Source: Bradyrhizobium ivorense
GTDB lineage: Bacteria; Pseudomonadota; Alphaproteobacteria; Rhizobiales; Xanthobacteraceae
Direction: 5' to 3'
NCBI RefSeq assembly: GCF_900696085.1
Contig: NZ_CAADFC020000013.1
Coordinates: 186,001-250,000, forward strand
Length of the DNA stretch: 64,000 nucleotides
In this document: positions 19,939 through 28,109 of the stretch, piece by piece
Layout of the letters: every line of letters starts with the position of its first letter
Numbering within the stretch: the first letter of the stretch is position 1
Made by a program: the position numbers and the translations under genes
Notes under the pieces: generated by a model
The model's input: the letters and a program-made list of their open reading frames with translations, nothing else
The model's database searches: none
What the model was told of the DNA's origin: nothing

Positions 19939-20625
19939 TCAGGCGTGGAGGGTCTCGCCGCCCTTGGCATCTACGTAGTATTGAGGCGCCTCGCGACGGT
20001 CGTATTTCCCGTAGTCGCGCACGATCCGGACTTTCCGGACTCTCGCCTTGTCATTCGGCGCGGAAGCGTCCTCGTAGGCCTGCGCTGCAGCGGCGTCCTT
20101 CCAGGATATGAGCAGGATCAGGTCGGCGGGCGTGAGCACGGCGTCGAAGATGTCCCAGGACGTGCAGTCGGCCGCCCATGGGTTCAGTCCGAGCCACTCG
20201 GCGCAGTCGTACGGGTTGCTGGTCTGCGTCCACTCGGCGGGGCGCGTTGCGTTGATCAGCGTGACCGTCGTTCCCTCCCCGACCTCGGTCTCGTCGAGCC
20301 GCTGCTCGTTGAGGGCGTACCCTGCAGGTATCTGATTGTCGGCTGTGATCTGGCCAACACGCAGGTGGTAGTCTGCGAAAATTTCGTCGCGGCCCTTCTG
20401 CTGGACCTCATGATGGCGCCTGCGGATGCGCCAGCGGACGAGCGACTTCTCATCTCGCCAGTTCGAAAGCGAAAGTATCCAGCCCTCGCGGGTCAGGCTC
20501 TTGTAGCGGATGTTATCGACGAAGCCTTCGACCTGCTCCAGCTCTGGGCGCAGCATATTGGCGTTGTCGAGGTAATCATTCCACTTCCCCTTATCGGGAA
20601 GGACTTCGAATATCACGGAAAACAT
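19939..20625 (-). CDS. Two-domain antibiotic biosynthesis monooxygenase (ABM)-like protein
   Basis: 228 residues without signal peptide. The N-terminal half, MFSVIFEVLPDKGKWNDYLD and following LRPELEQVEGFVDNIRYKSL, is a typical dimeric alpha/beta-barrel ABM domain. The C-terminal half (LILLISWKDAAAAQAYED, then VRIVRDYGKYDRREAPQYY) looks like a second, diverged ABM domain, so one chain may form the barrel by itself. Such proteins oxidise aromatic substrates or heme without added cofactor, or act as stress proteins. No heme ligand can be assigned. ATG 20625; the 165 bases to the histidine kinase end hold nothing recognised. Confidence 0.8.
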   Translation of the reverse strand: MFSVIFEVLPDKGKWNDYLDNANMLRPELEQVEGFVDNIRYKSLTREGWILSLSNWRDEKSLVRWRIRRRHHEVQQKGRDEIFADYHLRVGQITADNQIPAGYALNEQRLDETEVGEGTTVTLINATRPAEWTQTSNPYDCAEWLGLNPWAADCTSWDIFDAVLTPADLILLISWKDAAAAQAYEDASAPNDKARVRKVRIVRDYGKYDRREAPQYYVDAKGGETLHA

Positions 20626-20790
20626 GGTCGGATCTCACTCTTGCAGCGCGACGACGTGGTCGATTCGATGTCGAAGTGGGCCGACCATGCGCCGCATTCA
20701 CGGAAGACGGATCTTGCGCCGGATCGGAGGGAGCCCCGCGGGCGTCTTCCGCATTTCCGCATACTCGGCTTTCCCGTCACACCGCGCTAG

Positions 20791-21825
20791 TCACTGACCG
20801 TGGGCAATTTCAGATGACGGCGCGTGCGCGATCTGTCGACCGACACGGCTGCTCCGGACCCCCGCATCGTCGACACGCGGAAGAAAGAGGTGCACCAGCG
20901 TGCCGGTACCTCGCTCGCTCTCTATGCCGATCGCGCCGCCCTGTCGTTCGGCGAAGCGTCGAACCTGGGGGAGGCCGATGCCGTTGCCGCCGCCAGCTGC
21001 CTTTGTCGCGAAGTACGGATGGAACGCCTGCGACAGGACCTCTTCAGGCATGCCCTCCCCTTCGTCGGCGACGACAATCTCGACGTACCCGCGGTCCGAG
21101 CTGGCGGACGGCTCGACATTGCGAGCTGCGACGGTGATCGTGCCGCCGGCGGGCATAGCATCATCCGCGTTTCGGCAGAGATTCAGGAGCGCAAAGTACA
21201 ACCCTTCCGGGTCGGCATTGAAGGTCCATAAGTCAGGGGCGATCTCGGTGCGGACAATAATGTCCGGACGCAACGTCCAGTCAAGCGTACCCGCGATCGC
21301 TGCGAGACGACTACCTGCGACAAAGCCGTCGGTCGATTTGGGGTATGGTCGCGCAGTGTCTAGGAGCTGACGGCTAAGCGACGCGCCTCGCGCAATCGCC
21401 TCCTGCATTTTGCCAACGACGGCCTTTCGATACGCGACGTCGCTCTGGCGTTCGAGCAGCCGCAGGCCGCTGCCGATCACGGCGAGAAGGTTGTTGATGT
21501 CGTGGACGACGAACTGCGCCACGTCCTCGATCGACCTCACCCCCTCCCGACCGCGGGCGACGACCACGCCGCGCGTGCTGGACCGTGGGGCGGTCCGGCA
21601 CAGGACCCCGGAGATCTCGCCGTCGCCCCCGACGAGCGGAATCTCCACGCGCCTGGACGGGATAACGCCGCTGCCGTGATCGCTGACATTCCGCACTCTC
21701 GCGCCGAAAGAGCGACGTACCCCGAGCGCGACGCCGACGCTGTCCACGAGCACGACTACATCCTCCGGCGGAGGACGCTCGCCCGCGCCGGGAATGGGAA
21801 TGTCGGATGAGTATTTGATCTGCAT
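20791..21825 (-). CDS. Orphan sensor histidine kinase
   Basis: 344 residues from the ATG at 21825, chosen because AGGAG lies eight bases upstream; longer readings begin inside motif copy D. It has no clear transmembrane helix, so it is probably cytoplasmic. Residues about 1-95 form a possible PAS-like input. The phosphoacceptor segment is FVVHDINNLLAVIGSGLRLL (His near 108). The HATPase_c domain has the N-box LLNLCRNADDAM (Asn near 219), G1 DEGEGMP and G2 GNGIGLPQVRRF. No response regulator is next to it, so its partner is elsewhere. It is divergent from a cupin gene; each of the two genes has its own 41-bp motif copy in the shared 473-base intergenic region. Confidence 0.88.
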   Translation of the reverse strand: MQIKYSSDIPIPGAGERPPPEDVVVLVDSVGVALGVRRSFGARVRNVSDHGSGVIPSRRVEIPLVGGDGEISGVLCRTAPRSSTRGVVVARGREGVRSIEDVAQFVVHDINNLLAVIGSGLRLLERQSDVAYRKAVVGKMQEAIARGASLSRQLLDTARPYPKSTDGFVAGSRLAAIAGTLDWTLRPDIIVRTEIAPDLWTFNADPEGLYFALLNLCRNADDAMPAGGTITVAARNVEPSASSDRGYVEIVVADEGEGMPEEVLSQAFHPYFATKAAGGGNGIGLPQVRRFAERQGGAIGIESERGTGTLVHLFLPRVDDAGVRSSRVGRQIAHAPSSEIAHGQ

Positions 21826-21927
21826 CTGGGGAACTCCTGGCCTGCGATCGTACAACAGGACGTCAACTTCGGCCCGTACACGCGGCGGGCGACGATAGTT
21901 CGAAGATTGGGTCCAGCACCGCAAAAT

Positions 21928-21968
21928 GGAAATCACCTCCCGCCATGGAGTCGATAGCCGACCGTTAT
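21928..21968 (-). repeat. 41-bp dispersed motif, copy D (upstream of histidine kinase)
   Basis: On the minus strand: ATAACG, then GTCGGCTATCGACTCC, then ATGGCGGGAGGTGATTTCC. It lies about 102 bases upstream of the kinase ATG and is co-oriented with it. GTCG and CGAC form an inverted pair over a 5-base spacer. Confidence 0.85.
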
Positions 21969-22186
21969 CGGGCATTGCTGAAAGATACTTGGCACGCCGT
22001 GCCGCGAGTGCGGCGAACGACTACTGGATCAGTGTAACGCAGAGCTCAAGTGCTGCATGAGAAGATCGAACAACCGCGTGTGCGCGAAGCTCTGAAGCTA
22101 ACGGAGGCCGCCAGAATGCTGACCGAGCTGCTGGAGCGATCAGAGTCGGTTGCACGCGAGTCCGATTCGGAAAATGAACGGCCATC

Positions 22187-22227
22187 ATAACGTGCGGCTA
22201 TTAACTTCATGGCGTGACGTCATTTCC
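22187..22227 (+). repeat. 41-bp dispersed motif, copy E (upstream of cupin)
   Basis: ATAACG, then GCGGCTATTAACTTCATGGC, then a degraded GTGACGTCATTTCC. It is the most diverged of the five full copies but keeps the length of 41 bases, and sits 71 bases before the cupin ATG in the same orientation. Copy D lies 218 bases to the left in the opposite orientation. Confidence 0.75.
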
Positions 22228-22298
22228 AGTTCCCCACGCGCAATTCCATGCTTACCCGGTGCCGGGCTCATCCGGCGCACACAATCAGGAGACTACAA

Positions 22299-22712
22299 AT
22301 GTCAGTCCAGAAGCCGGTTCTCACGGCGCCGCACGGCGGCGAGACGGTGACCTCGAGCGGGGGCTCGAGCGTCGAGTTGAAAGTGGAGAGCAGCCAGTCC
22401 GGAGGCGAATACGGCACTGTCCTGTGGACGGTGCGGGCCGGGGAGGAGCCGCCACTGCACACCCACACGCGCGAGGACGAGCTGCTCTACGTGGTGCAGG
22501 GAAAGCTGATCGCGCGGGTCGGCGATGCCCGTATCGAGGTGGGACCGGGCGCCTACGCGGCTCTTCCCCGCGGTGTGCCGCACACGATCGAGGTGGTCGG
22601 CGAGCAGGCGACCCTGCTGCTCACCTTCGTGCCGGGTGGGCTGGAGCGCTTCCTGGTCCCCCGGAAGGGCGAGCAACACGATCCGGCCGCTTTCGGCCTG
22701 ACGTTCCCCTAG
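22299..22712 (+). CDS. Cupin_2 domain protein
   Basis: 137 residues, no signal peptide, single cupin barrel. Motif 1 is PPLHTHTREDELLYVVQGKL, with the two His and Glu metal ligands, and motif 2 is PRGVPHTIEVVGEQ with the second His. Such small cupins often act as quercetinase-like or unknown dioxygenase/isomerase enzymes, or as sensors; the substrate is not determinable. The ATG at 22299 has AGGAG seven bases upstream. Motif copy E lies 71 bases upstream. MsrB follows after 99 bases on the same strand, so the cupin may head a cupin-msrB-msrA transcript. Confidence 0.88.
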   Translation: MSVQKPVLTAPHGGETVTSSGGSSVELKVESSQSGGEYGTVLWTVRAGEEPPLHTHTREDELLYVVQGKLIARVGDARIEVGPGAYAALPRGVPHTIEVVGEQATLLLTFVPGGLERFLVPRKGEQHDPAAFGLTFP

Positions 22713-22811
22713 GAGCGGGGACCGCGGCGCGCCGTGTTCGTGACCATGCGCCACGCGGGCCCGGGCACCGGCCGCTCGCGACCGTAAACGCAGAACAAAG
22801 GAGCTTTGCGA

Positions 22812-23264
22812 ATGCCTATCTACAGGAAAACCCCCGAAGCGGTCTCGAAGTTGACTCCCGAGCAACACCGCATCACGCAAACTAACGGGACCGAGCGCGC
22901 CTTCGCCAACGAATACTGGGATAACAAGGAGCCTGGCCTCTACGTCGACGTGGTTTCCGGCGAGCCGCTCTTTGCGTCCTTCGACAAGTTCGACAGCGGG
23001 ACGGGATGGCCGAGTTTCACGCGGCCCCTCGAGGCCGCGAACGTCATCGAGAACGTTGATAGCTCGCACGGCATGACGCGAACCGAGGTTCGCTCCAAGC
23101 ACGGCGACAGCCACCTTGGCCACGTCTTCCCGGACGGGCCACGCGACAAGGGCGGCTTGAGGTACTGCATGAACTCGGCTTCCCTGAGGTTCATCCACCG
23201 CGACCAATTGGAGAGCGAGGGGTACGGCGAGTACGCAAAGCTCTTCGCAAAAAAGGGGGCCTGA
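22812..23264 (+). CDS. msrB: Peptide-methionine (R)-S-oxide reductase MsrB
   Basis: Reduces the R-epimer of methionine sulfoxide in proteins. 150 residues, cytoplasmic. Hallmarks: FDSGTGWPSFTRPL, SKHGDSHLGHVFPDGP and the catalytic-Cys segment RYCMNSASLRFI. The two CxxC zinc-binding pairs of many MsrBs are absent (VDVVSGEPLF replaces the first), so this is the zinc-free type. A recycling Cys is not evident where some MsrBs have one. The ATG at 22812 follows AAAGGAGCTTTGCGA. MsrA starts two bases after the stop, so the two are an operon covering both sulfoxide epimers. Confidence 0.95.
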   Translation: MPIYRKTPEAVSKLTPEQHRITQTNGTERAFANEYWDNKEPGLYVDVVSGEPLFASFDKFDSGTGWPSFTRPLEAANVIENVDSSHGMTRTEVRSKHGDSHLGHVFPDGPRDKGGLRYCMNSASLRFIHRDQLESEGYGEYAKLFAKKGA

Positions 23265-23266
23265 CG

Positions 23267-23782
23267 ATGGTAGCAACTATAGAGCGCGTGATCCTGGCAG
23301 GGGGATGCTTCTGGGGAATGCAGCAGCTGGTGCGGCGCTTGCCCGGCGTCGTCTCGACGCGGGTCGGCTACTCGGGCGGCGATGTCAGGAACGCCACCTA
23401 TCGCAACCACGGCGCGCACGCAGAAGCAATCGAGATCACGTTCGATCCGAGCACGACGAGTTTCCGCGACCTGCTGGAGTTCTTCTTCCAGATCCACGAC
23501 CCGACGACTCCCAACCGGCAGGGAAACGACCGGGGCACAAGCTACAGGTCGGCGATCTTCTACACGAACGAGGAGCAACGCCGCGTCGCCGAAGACACCA
23601 TCGCCGACGTTGAAGCTTCAGGGCTGTGGCCGGGTAAGGTGGTGACCGAGCTTTCGCCTGCTGGCGATTTCTGGGAGGCGGAGCCCGAGCACCAGGATTA
23701 TCTGGAACGCTACCCGAACGGCTACACCTGCCACTTCGTCCGCCCGGAGTGGAAGTTGCCGCGAAGGCTAAGACCAAATTGA
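23267..23782 (+). CDS. msrA: Peptide-methionine (S)-S-oxide reductase MsrA
   Basis: Reduces the S-epimer of methionine sulfoxide. 171 residues. The active-site GGCFWGMQQL is near the N-terminus, with GYSGGDVRNATYRNHGAHAE and PAGDFWEAEPEHQDYLERYP further on, all standard MsrA signatures. It lies two bases after msrB. The C-terminus (RPEWKLPRRLRPN) overlaps the opening of a broken RidA gene in another frame, which suggests the junction was created by a deletion that fused the 3' end of msrA to RidA sequence. The enzyme itself looks complete. Confidence 0.95.
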   Translation: MVATIERVILAGGCFWGMQQLVRRLPGVVSTRVGYSGGDVRNATYRNHGAHAEAIEITFDPSTTSFRDLLEFFFQIHDPTTPNRQGNDRGTSYRSAIFYTNEEQRRVAEDTIADVEASGLWPGKVVTELSPAGDFWEAEPEHQDYLERYPNGYTCHFVRPEWKLPRRLRPN

Positions 23783-24201
23783 TTGGCGCAAATGGCAAAG
23801 AGGCCGCCTATCACGGTGTGCCGGCGGAAGACGAATACGGCTATGCACAGGCGATCAAGATCGGAAACACGATCCATGTGTCCGGCCAGCTCAGCCAGGA
23901 CGACAAGGCAACCATGATCGCGCCCGCCGCGCTCGATGAATCCGGCAGGCCGGCCGACTTCTCGATGATGGCAGAGCAGAATGCGGGTGACCTATGCCAA
24001 CTCTGCAAAGATCCTGGCACAGTTCGGAGCCACCCTCGACCACGTGATGGAAAAGACGCTCTATGTCCTCGATGTCGATGAAGCGTTTGCAGTCGCGGGC
24101 GAAGTGCGCAAAGAAGCCTACGCCAAGGCGCGCCCCAGTGCGCCAGCAATCTGATCGGCGTATCGAGGCTGGTCTTTCCTGAGCAGCTCATCGAAATCGT
24201 C
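23749..24201 (+). pseudogene. RidA-family (YjgF) gene with two compensating frameshifts
   Basis: The frame from GTG 23749 gives KTKLIGANGKEAAYHGVPAE, then AIKIGNTIHVSGQLSQDD and DESGRPADFSMMAEQ, a RidA-family N-terminus. An extra A near 23980 shifts the frame; MRVTYANSAKILAQFGATLD, then LYVLDVDEAFAVAGEVRKEA, follows in the next frame. A missing base near 24135 shifts it back, giving CASNLIGVSRLVFPEQLIEI. In the written sequence the product ends prematurely at 24081. RidA enzymes hydrolyse reactive imine/enamine intermediates. It overlaps msrA by 34 bases. The +1/-1 pair could be two assembly errors or true decay. Confidence 0.8.
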
Positions 24202-24468
24202 CTCAGGCGGCGCTGCCTCCAGCATAGATGGGCGGCAGCACGCTCGGGCTTACGCTGGCCGATGCCTGTCTCTGCCACCAGCGGCAAAACGAGCACACCT
24301 CTTGCCAAGTGTGCCACAGGCCACTCGAAGTCTGAGATGCCGGCAGCGCGCTTCCGAATTCATGCAAAAAGCTCCGGCAGAGGCAGCGCTTCCGACGACC
24401 GCCCCCGCGCGCGCTCGCAGAGGGAACCGCCGCACTCGCGGCATGCCAAGCGGCTTTGAGTCATTCCG

Positions 24469-24510
24469 ATAACGGTCGGCTATCGACTCCATAGCGAGAG
24501 GTGATTTTCC
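24469..24510 (+). repeat. 41-bp dispersed motif, copy C (upstream of host-attachment gene)
   Basis: ATAACG, then GTCGGCTATCGACTCC, then ATAGCGAGAGGTGATTTTCC; one extra T makes it 42 bases. It lies about 235 bases upstream of the ATG at 24746 and is co-oriented. Here ATG of the motif is ATA, so the motif is not a conserved start codon. The rest of 24202-24745 shows no gene. Confidence 0.85.
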
Positions 24511-24745
24511 TTTCGGCCACCATGGACTCAATCTTCGACCTATCGTCACCCGGCCGGGCAGGCGTTTCCAGGCGCGCCGACTTCTCGGCCGCCAAGATCG
24601 CCGTGTTCGCCGTTGATCCCTTCCGGTGGTCAATGGGACTGCCCTGCTCGGGGGGCTTCGCGCCCGCAGCTTAAAAAGGCGCCGCAGAGCAGGAGCATCA
24701 TAGCCCGCCGGGGGTAATGCGGGATTGTGAACGGGAGGTCTTTCG

Positions 24746-25150
24746 ATGATTCTACCTGCCGGTACGACAGTAGCCGTCGCTGACGGCAAGACGATCCGCC
24801 TGTTCCACAATACAGGCGTGAAACCTGGGGTGCACTTGGTCGAGATCACGGCGGCGCCGCCTGCGTCCGCCCACTCAGGCTCGGGTGCGCGACATCGCAC
24901 CGGCTCTGCCAACCCCGATGGGAGGCGGCTCGTCGAGGACGACTTCGCGGCGGCGACGGCCGCGTTCCTGAACAAGCTCAGCCTGGATGGGACCATAGAG
25001 CACCTCGTCGTTGTCTCCGACCCCAGGACGTTGGGAGAGATGCGCAAGCACTTCAACCGCGACCTGAGAGGCAAGATCTTGGGCGAACTCGCAAAGGACT
25101 TCAGCCGTCGTCCGCTCGAGGACATCGCCTCATTGATTGCCGACGCCTGA
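24746..25150 (+). CDS. Host-attachment (BaeRF family 12-like) protein
   Basis: 134 residues, cytoplasmic. The family pattern is clear: MILPAGTTVAVADGKTIRLF, SGARHRTGSANPDGRRLVED, a central LNKLSLDGTIEHLVVVSDPR and a final LGELAKDFSRRPLEDIASLI. The family was first linked to attachment to host cells in Agrobacterium and is related to archaeal/eukaryal release-factor-like RNase-H-fold proteins; the biochemical role is unclear. The ATG at 24746 follows GGGAGGTCTTTCG, a good Shine-Dalgarno. It is single, with motif copy C upstream. It is the last gene before the tRNA-derived repeat that bounds the next island. Confidence 0.88.
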   Translation: MILPAGTTVAVADGKTIRLFHNTGVKPGVHLVEITAAPPASAHSGSGARHRTGSANPDGRRLVEDDFAAATAAFLNKLSLDGTIEHLVVVSDPRTLGEMRKHFNRDLRGKILGELAKDFSRRPLEDIASLIADA

Positions 25151-25640
25151 CGCGGCTCTGGAAATGGCTGAATATCAGTATCGATTGTTACATCGACGCA
25201 GTCGTGCAAGCTGCAACATCAAGAGCGGTCGCATCAGGATTGCGCGTGTATTCGAACTATCCGTCCGCTCGCAGCGCAATCACATCGTCCAGGGAGCCAG
25301 CCGACCGATCCTCCGTTTCTAGTTCGACCCATTCGTAACGGTTCGGACCATGATAAAAATCGATCAACACCTCGATGCCAACAGGGTCTTAATAGTCAAA
25401 AAGCCTCACGCGTGATGGCGGCAGATTTAAGTGCGGATTTTGGCAAGAAGTCCCTGTTCAAATGGAGGAATCGCTACCAATAGGGTTCCGTCTATAGTAG
25501 CAAACATGCAAGGCGTTTTAGGGTCTCGTTGCTACCGCACCAGTTTCGCACCAGAAACAACCCGATCGAAACGCTACGAACGCGATCAAAAGCAAACGAA
25601 AACGCAGCAAAATCAACGAACCCGATCGATATCCTGTCGC

Positions 25641-25694
25641 TCATAACGGTCTGGTTGCAGGTTCGAGTCCTGCCGGGCCCACCAATGAGATCAA
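25641..25694 (+). repeat. tRNA 3'-half repeat, left copy (candidate att site)
   Basis: Contains TCATAACGGTCTG, then GGTTCGAGTCCTGCCGGGCC and CACCAATGAGATCAA. This is the anticodon-to-CCA half of a CAU-anticodon-type tRNA (T-arm GGTTCGAGTCC, acceptor GGGCCC, CCA) without any 5' half. It matches 40358-40411 at 52 of 54 bases in direct orientation. Two 10-base repeats ACCGCCACAG lie 36-57 bases to the right (25730-25739 and 25742-25751), possible integrase arm sites (inference). The rest of 25151-25960 shows no gene. Confidence 0.8.
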
Positions 25695-25960
25695 AGGCTT
25701 AGAGCGAATACGGCACAAGTAAAAAAAGCACCGCCACAGTTACCGCCACAGATACGTGCTGGGTCCGTTCCGGTGCCATGTCCGGACGAGCCTAGTTGGA
25801 CGGTTCTTGCTTTTCGAGCTCGCAAGCTCTCACGACGTTGTGCAAGGCTATAACCATCTCTTTGATCACTAATAGGTACGGTCGCCCACCCGGCTCGTCG
25901 TCTAGACGAGCTTCTGTCCCGGAATTAGATTCCGGCATCCGCGTCCTCCGCTCGAGCCGC

Positions 25961-26212
25961 ATGACCACTCACGTCAACAAGATCCATCACGTCGTCACGA
26001 TCACCCAGGTCGCGAAAGACCTCGGCGAAGACGAGGATTGGCTACGTGACGTCGCCAACGAAATGGAGACCGAGGACGGAGTCATCTGGGTCCATGGCGT
26101 CGGAGAAGACGGCGTTCAAGCGTTCACCGACTTTGGCATCGAAAACCTGATCGAACTCGTCCGGATGCACAAAGAGAGGCCGGGATTACTCAAGCGCGCG
26201 CGGCCCGAATAA
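25961..26212 (+). CDS. Small hypothetical protein
   Basis: 83 residues from ATG 25961 (MTTHVNKIHHVVTITQVAKD). The sequence is acidic and predicted helical, with a segment LGEDEDWLRDVANEMETEDG followed by GVQAFTDFGIENLIELVRMH. No known domain can be named; the pattern resembles small DNA- or protein-binding proteins seen in rhizobial accessory regions (inference). A longer reading to 25796 adds residues without similarity to the rest, so the inner ATG is preferred. It is the first gene inside the repeat-bounded island. Confidence 0.6.
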   Translation: MTTHVNKIHHVVTITQVAKDLGEDEDWLRDVANEMETEDGVIWVHGVGEDGVQAFTDFGIENLIELVRMHKERPGLLKRARPE

Positions 26213-27183
26213 TCCAGGCAACCCGCGAACTACGCCACGACCTCCTCGTTTTGGGTGGTACTAGGCACGGGCGCACGCACGACTAAGCGCTCGAATCTCC
26301 TCGGCAGTTTCCAAGGCAAGCTGGGCGGTTAGACCCACTCGGAAGAGAGGTGGTACTGCGCTCTTTCCAAACGCGCCCAAGACCTCGGCTACCAGTGTTG
26401 GCGTTTGCGTAGCAAACTCAGCTCTTCAGTCTCGACTGAAGCGGCATAGACAAGAAATCGGAATGGCGGAATCAAAATCAGCCTGATTATTGAGTAGTAT
26501 CATGGCGCATTTGGAAACGCGTCACGAACGCCCTCCAGTACATTCAATAGCTTGGCAACCGTTTCCAAATGAAGAGGCCGTCCTCGAGAGCGCTACTCCC
26601 CAATGCCGACGGTGCGGCGATCATGCGAGATCAATGTCTTACTTGGCCCTCGTTGCCCACAGAAGGACGACCGCATCAGATACCTGCTGCATCTGTTGTT
26701 CGGACCTCCCGCGTGGAGCGGTTGCTAATCGCGGCTCTTGCGAATTGATCTCCGGGCCAACCGACAGGGGGGTGGATCTGTCGCGACATAGCGACGATGG
26801 TCACGAAAATGGCCCGGCGATAAGACCGGGCCAAGTCAAGGGAGGAGACGAGCGGTAGCGATATTTCGCCACACTGAATGCGGCTTCGATCGAGGATGCT
26901 CACGAACACCCTCAGCGATAGGACCATCGCACATTCGCTACGACATATTATGCCGAAGATCATGCGATCTGCACGGCTTTGCCGACACCTTGTTGCGCCG
27001 GAACGTCATTGCCCGCGATATCGAGCTCAGACCGCTTTCAAGTTCGCCAAAGATTCTCGTTTCCGTCCCCTACTTTTGCGTGACGAACATCGCTCCGCGA
27101 ACTATCCTCCGCGATTGGAGGCGGCACGAGGCCTATCGCTCGCCTGGCAGAATTGGAACTGCAGCCATTCACGAGCGAGTTCG
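26213..27183. other. Intergenic region, no recognised gene
   Basis: About 970 bases upstream of the AraC gene. On the minus strand 26271-26425 is open for 51 codons (ending LALETAEEIRALSRACARA) but has no start codon, so it may be a gene fragment or chance. Plus-strand frames over 26490-26858 and 26878-27183 look non-coding. The promoter for the AraC gene should lie at the right end. Confidence 0.5.
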
Positions 27184-28047
27184 ATGAACGCGTTCTCCAT
27201 TTCCGACACGGATCACGGCCTGGCCAGAATGGTGCTGCCGGATCTTCGGATCAACTACATTCCGATCGATCCGGACCAATTCGACCGGCCAATCGTCTCC
27301 TTTTGCATCGAGACGGGCGAGAACAATGACGAGCTACCGCTGCACTCACACAACAAGGGGCAGTTGGTGGTCGCCTCTCATGGATCGGTTATGTGTCGAT
27401 CGCCGAACGGATTGTGGATCGTGCCGCCCCAAGGGGCAGTGTGGATTCCCGCGGGCGTCATGCACAGCAACTGCGTGTCGGACAATGGAAAGATCTACGT
27501 TGTCTTTATCGACCCGCAGGCGATCACGCTTCCCAACACCTGCTGCACCTTCACGATTTCGTCGCTGGTCCGCGAATTGATCCATCGGCTCGCCGTTTTT
27601 CCACCGCTCTACCCGGCTGACGGCCCGACCAGCCGGCTCGGGCGCGTGCTTCTCGACGAGTTGGTGCAGATGTCCACCGAACAGATGTTCCTGCCGATCT
27701 CCACCGACAGCCGGCTGCAGCATCTCGCCACGGCACTGCTTAGCGATCCCGGTGACCGCAGCACGATCGAGGAATTAGCCGCCCGATATGCGATGAGCGT
27801 GCGTACCTTCGCCCGCCTCGTGCTCAAGGAAACCGGGATGACGTTCGGACGCTGGCGACAGCGCCTTCACATCCTGGTTGCGCTCCAGCGACTATCGGCC
27901 GGATCTTCGGTGCAGGCCGTCTCGCTCGATCTCGGCTATGAAACGCCGAGCGCCTTCATCACGATGTTCAAGAAGACGATGGGCAAGAGCCCTCGCCGTT
28001 TCCTCGCCGAGCGGTCCGGCTTTGTCGGTCGCGAGCCGTCCGCATAG
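27184..28047 (+). CDS. AraC-family transcriptional regulator with cupin sensor
   Basis: 287 residues from ATG 27184. The N-terminal cupin-type sensor has LPLHSHNKGQLVVASHGSVM and WIVPPQGAVWIPAGVMHSNC. The C-terminal double HTH has STIEELAARYAMSVRTFARL for the first helix pair and VSLDLGYETPSAFITMFKKT, then MGKSPRRF, for the second. This is the AraC/RhaS type that binds promoter half-sites. It is convergent with the 3' end of the long catabolic operon and lies within the repeat-bounded island, so it is a candidate regulator of that operon (inference). The inducer is unknown. The frame extends upstream without a start codon of good context, so the shorter start is used. Confidence 0.9.
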   Translation: MNAFSISDTDHGLARMVLPDLRINYIPIDPDQFDRPIVSFCIETGENNDELPLHSHNKGQLVVASHGSVMCRSPNGLWIVPPQGAVWIPAGVMHSNCVSDNGKIYVVFIDPQAITLPNTCCTFTISSLVRELIHRLAVFPPLYPADGPTSRLGRVLLDELVQMSTEQMFLPISTDSRLQHLATALLSDPGDRSTIEELAARYAMSVRTFARLVLKETGMTFGRWRQRLHILVALQRLSAGSSVQAVSLDLGYETPSAFITMFKKTMGKSPRRFLAERSGFVGREPSA

Positions 28048-28068
28048 AGGCCCTGCCTGGAAGATTGC

Positions 28069-28093
28069 GGCCTCGGCTCCGCCTGCCGAGGCC
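28069..28093. terminator. Stem-loop between convergent genes
   Basis: GGCCTCGGC and GCCGAGGCC form a perfect 9-bp stem over a 7-base loop, exactly between the stops of the AraC gene (plus) and the substrate-binding protein (minus). No T-run follows on either side, so it may be a weak bidirectional terminator or an mRNA-end stabiliser. Confidence 0.45.
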
Positions 28094-28109
28094 ATAGGAT
28101 CGCGCTGCC

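Noticed and set aside
25641..25694. A complete tRNA gene
   Set aside because: The T-arm, acceptor 3' strand and CCA are present, but the 5' acceptor strand and D-arm are missing at both sites, so only a repeat is claimed.
26271..26425. 51-codon minus-strand open frame
   Set aside because: Protein-like residues but no start codon and no recognisable family; too short to claim in GC-rich DNA.
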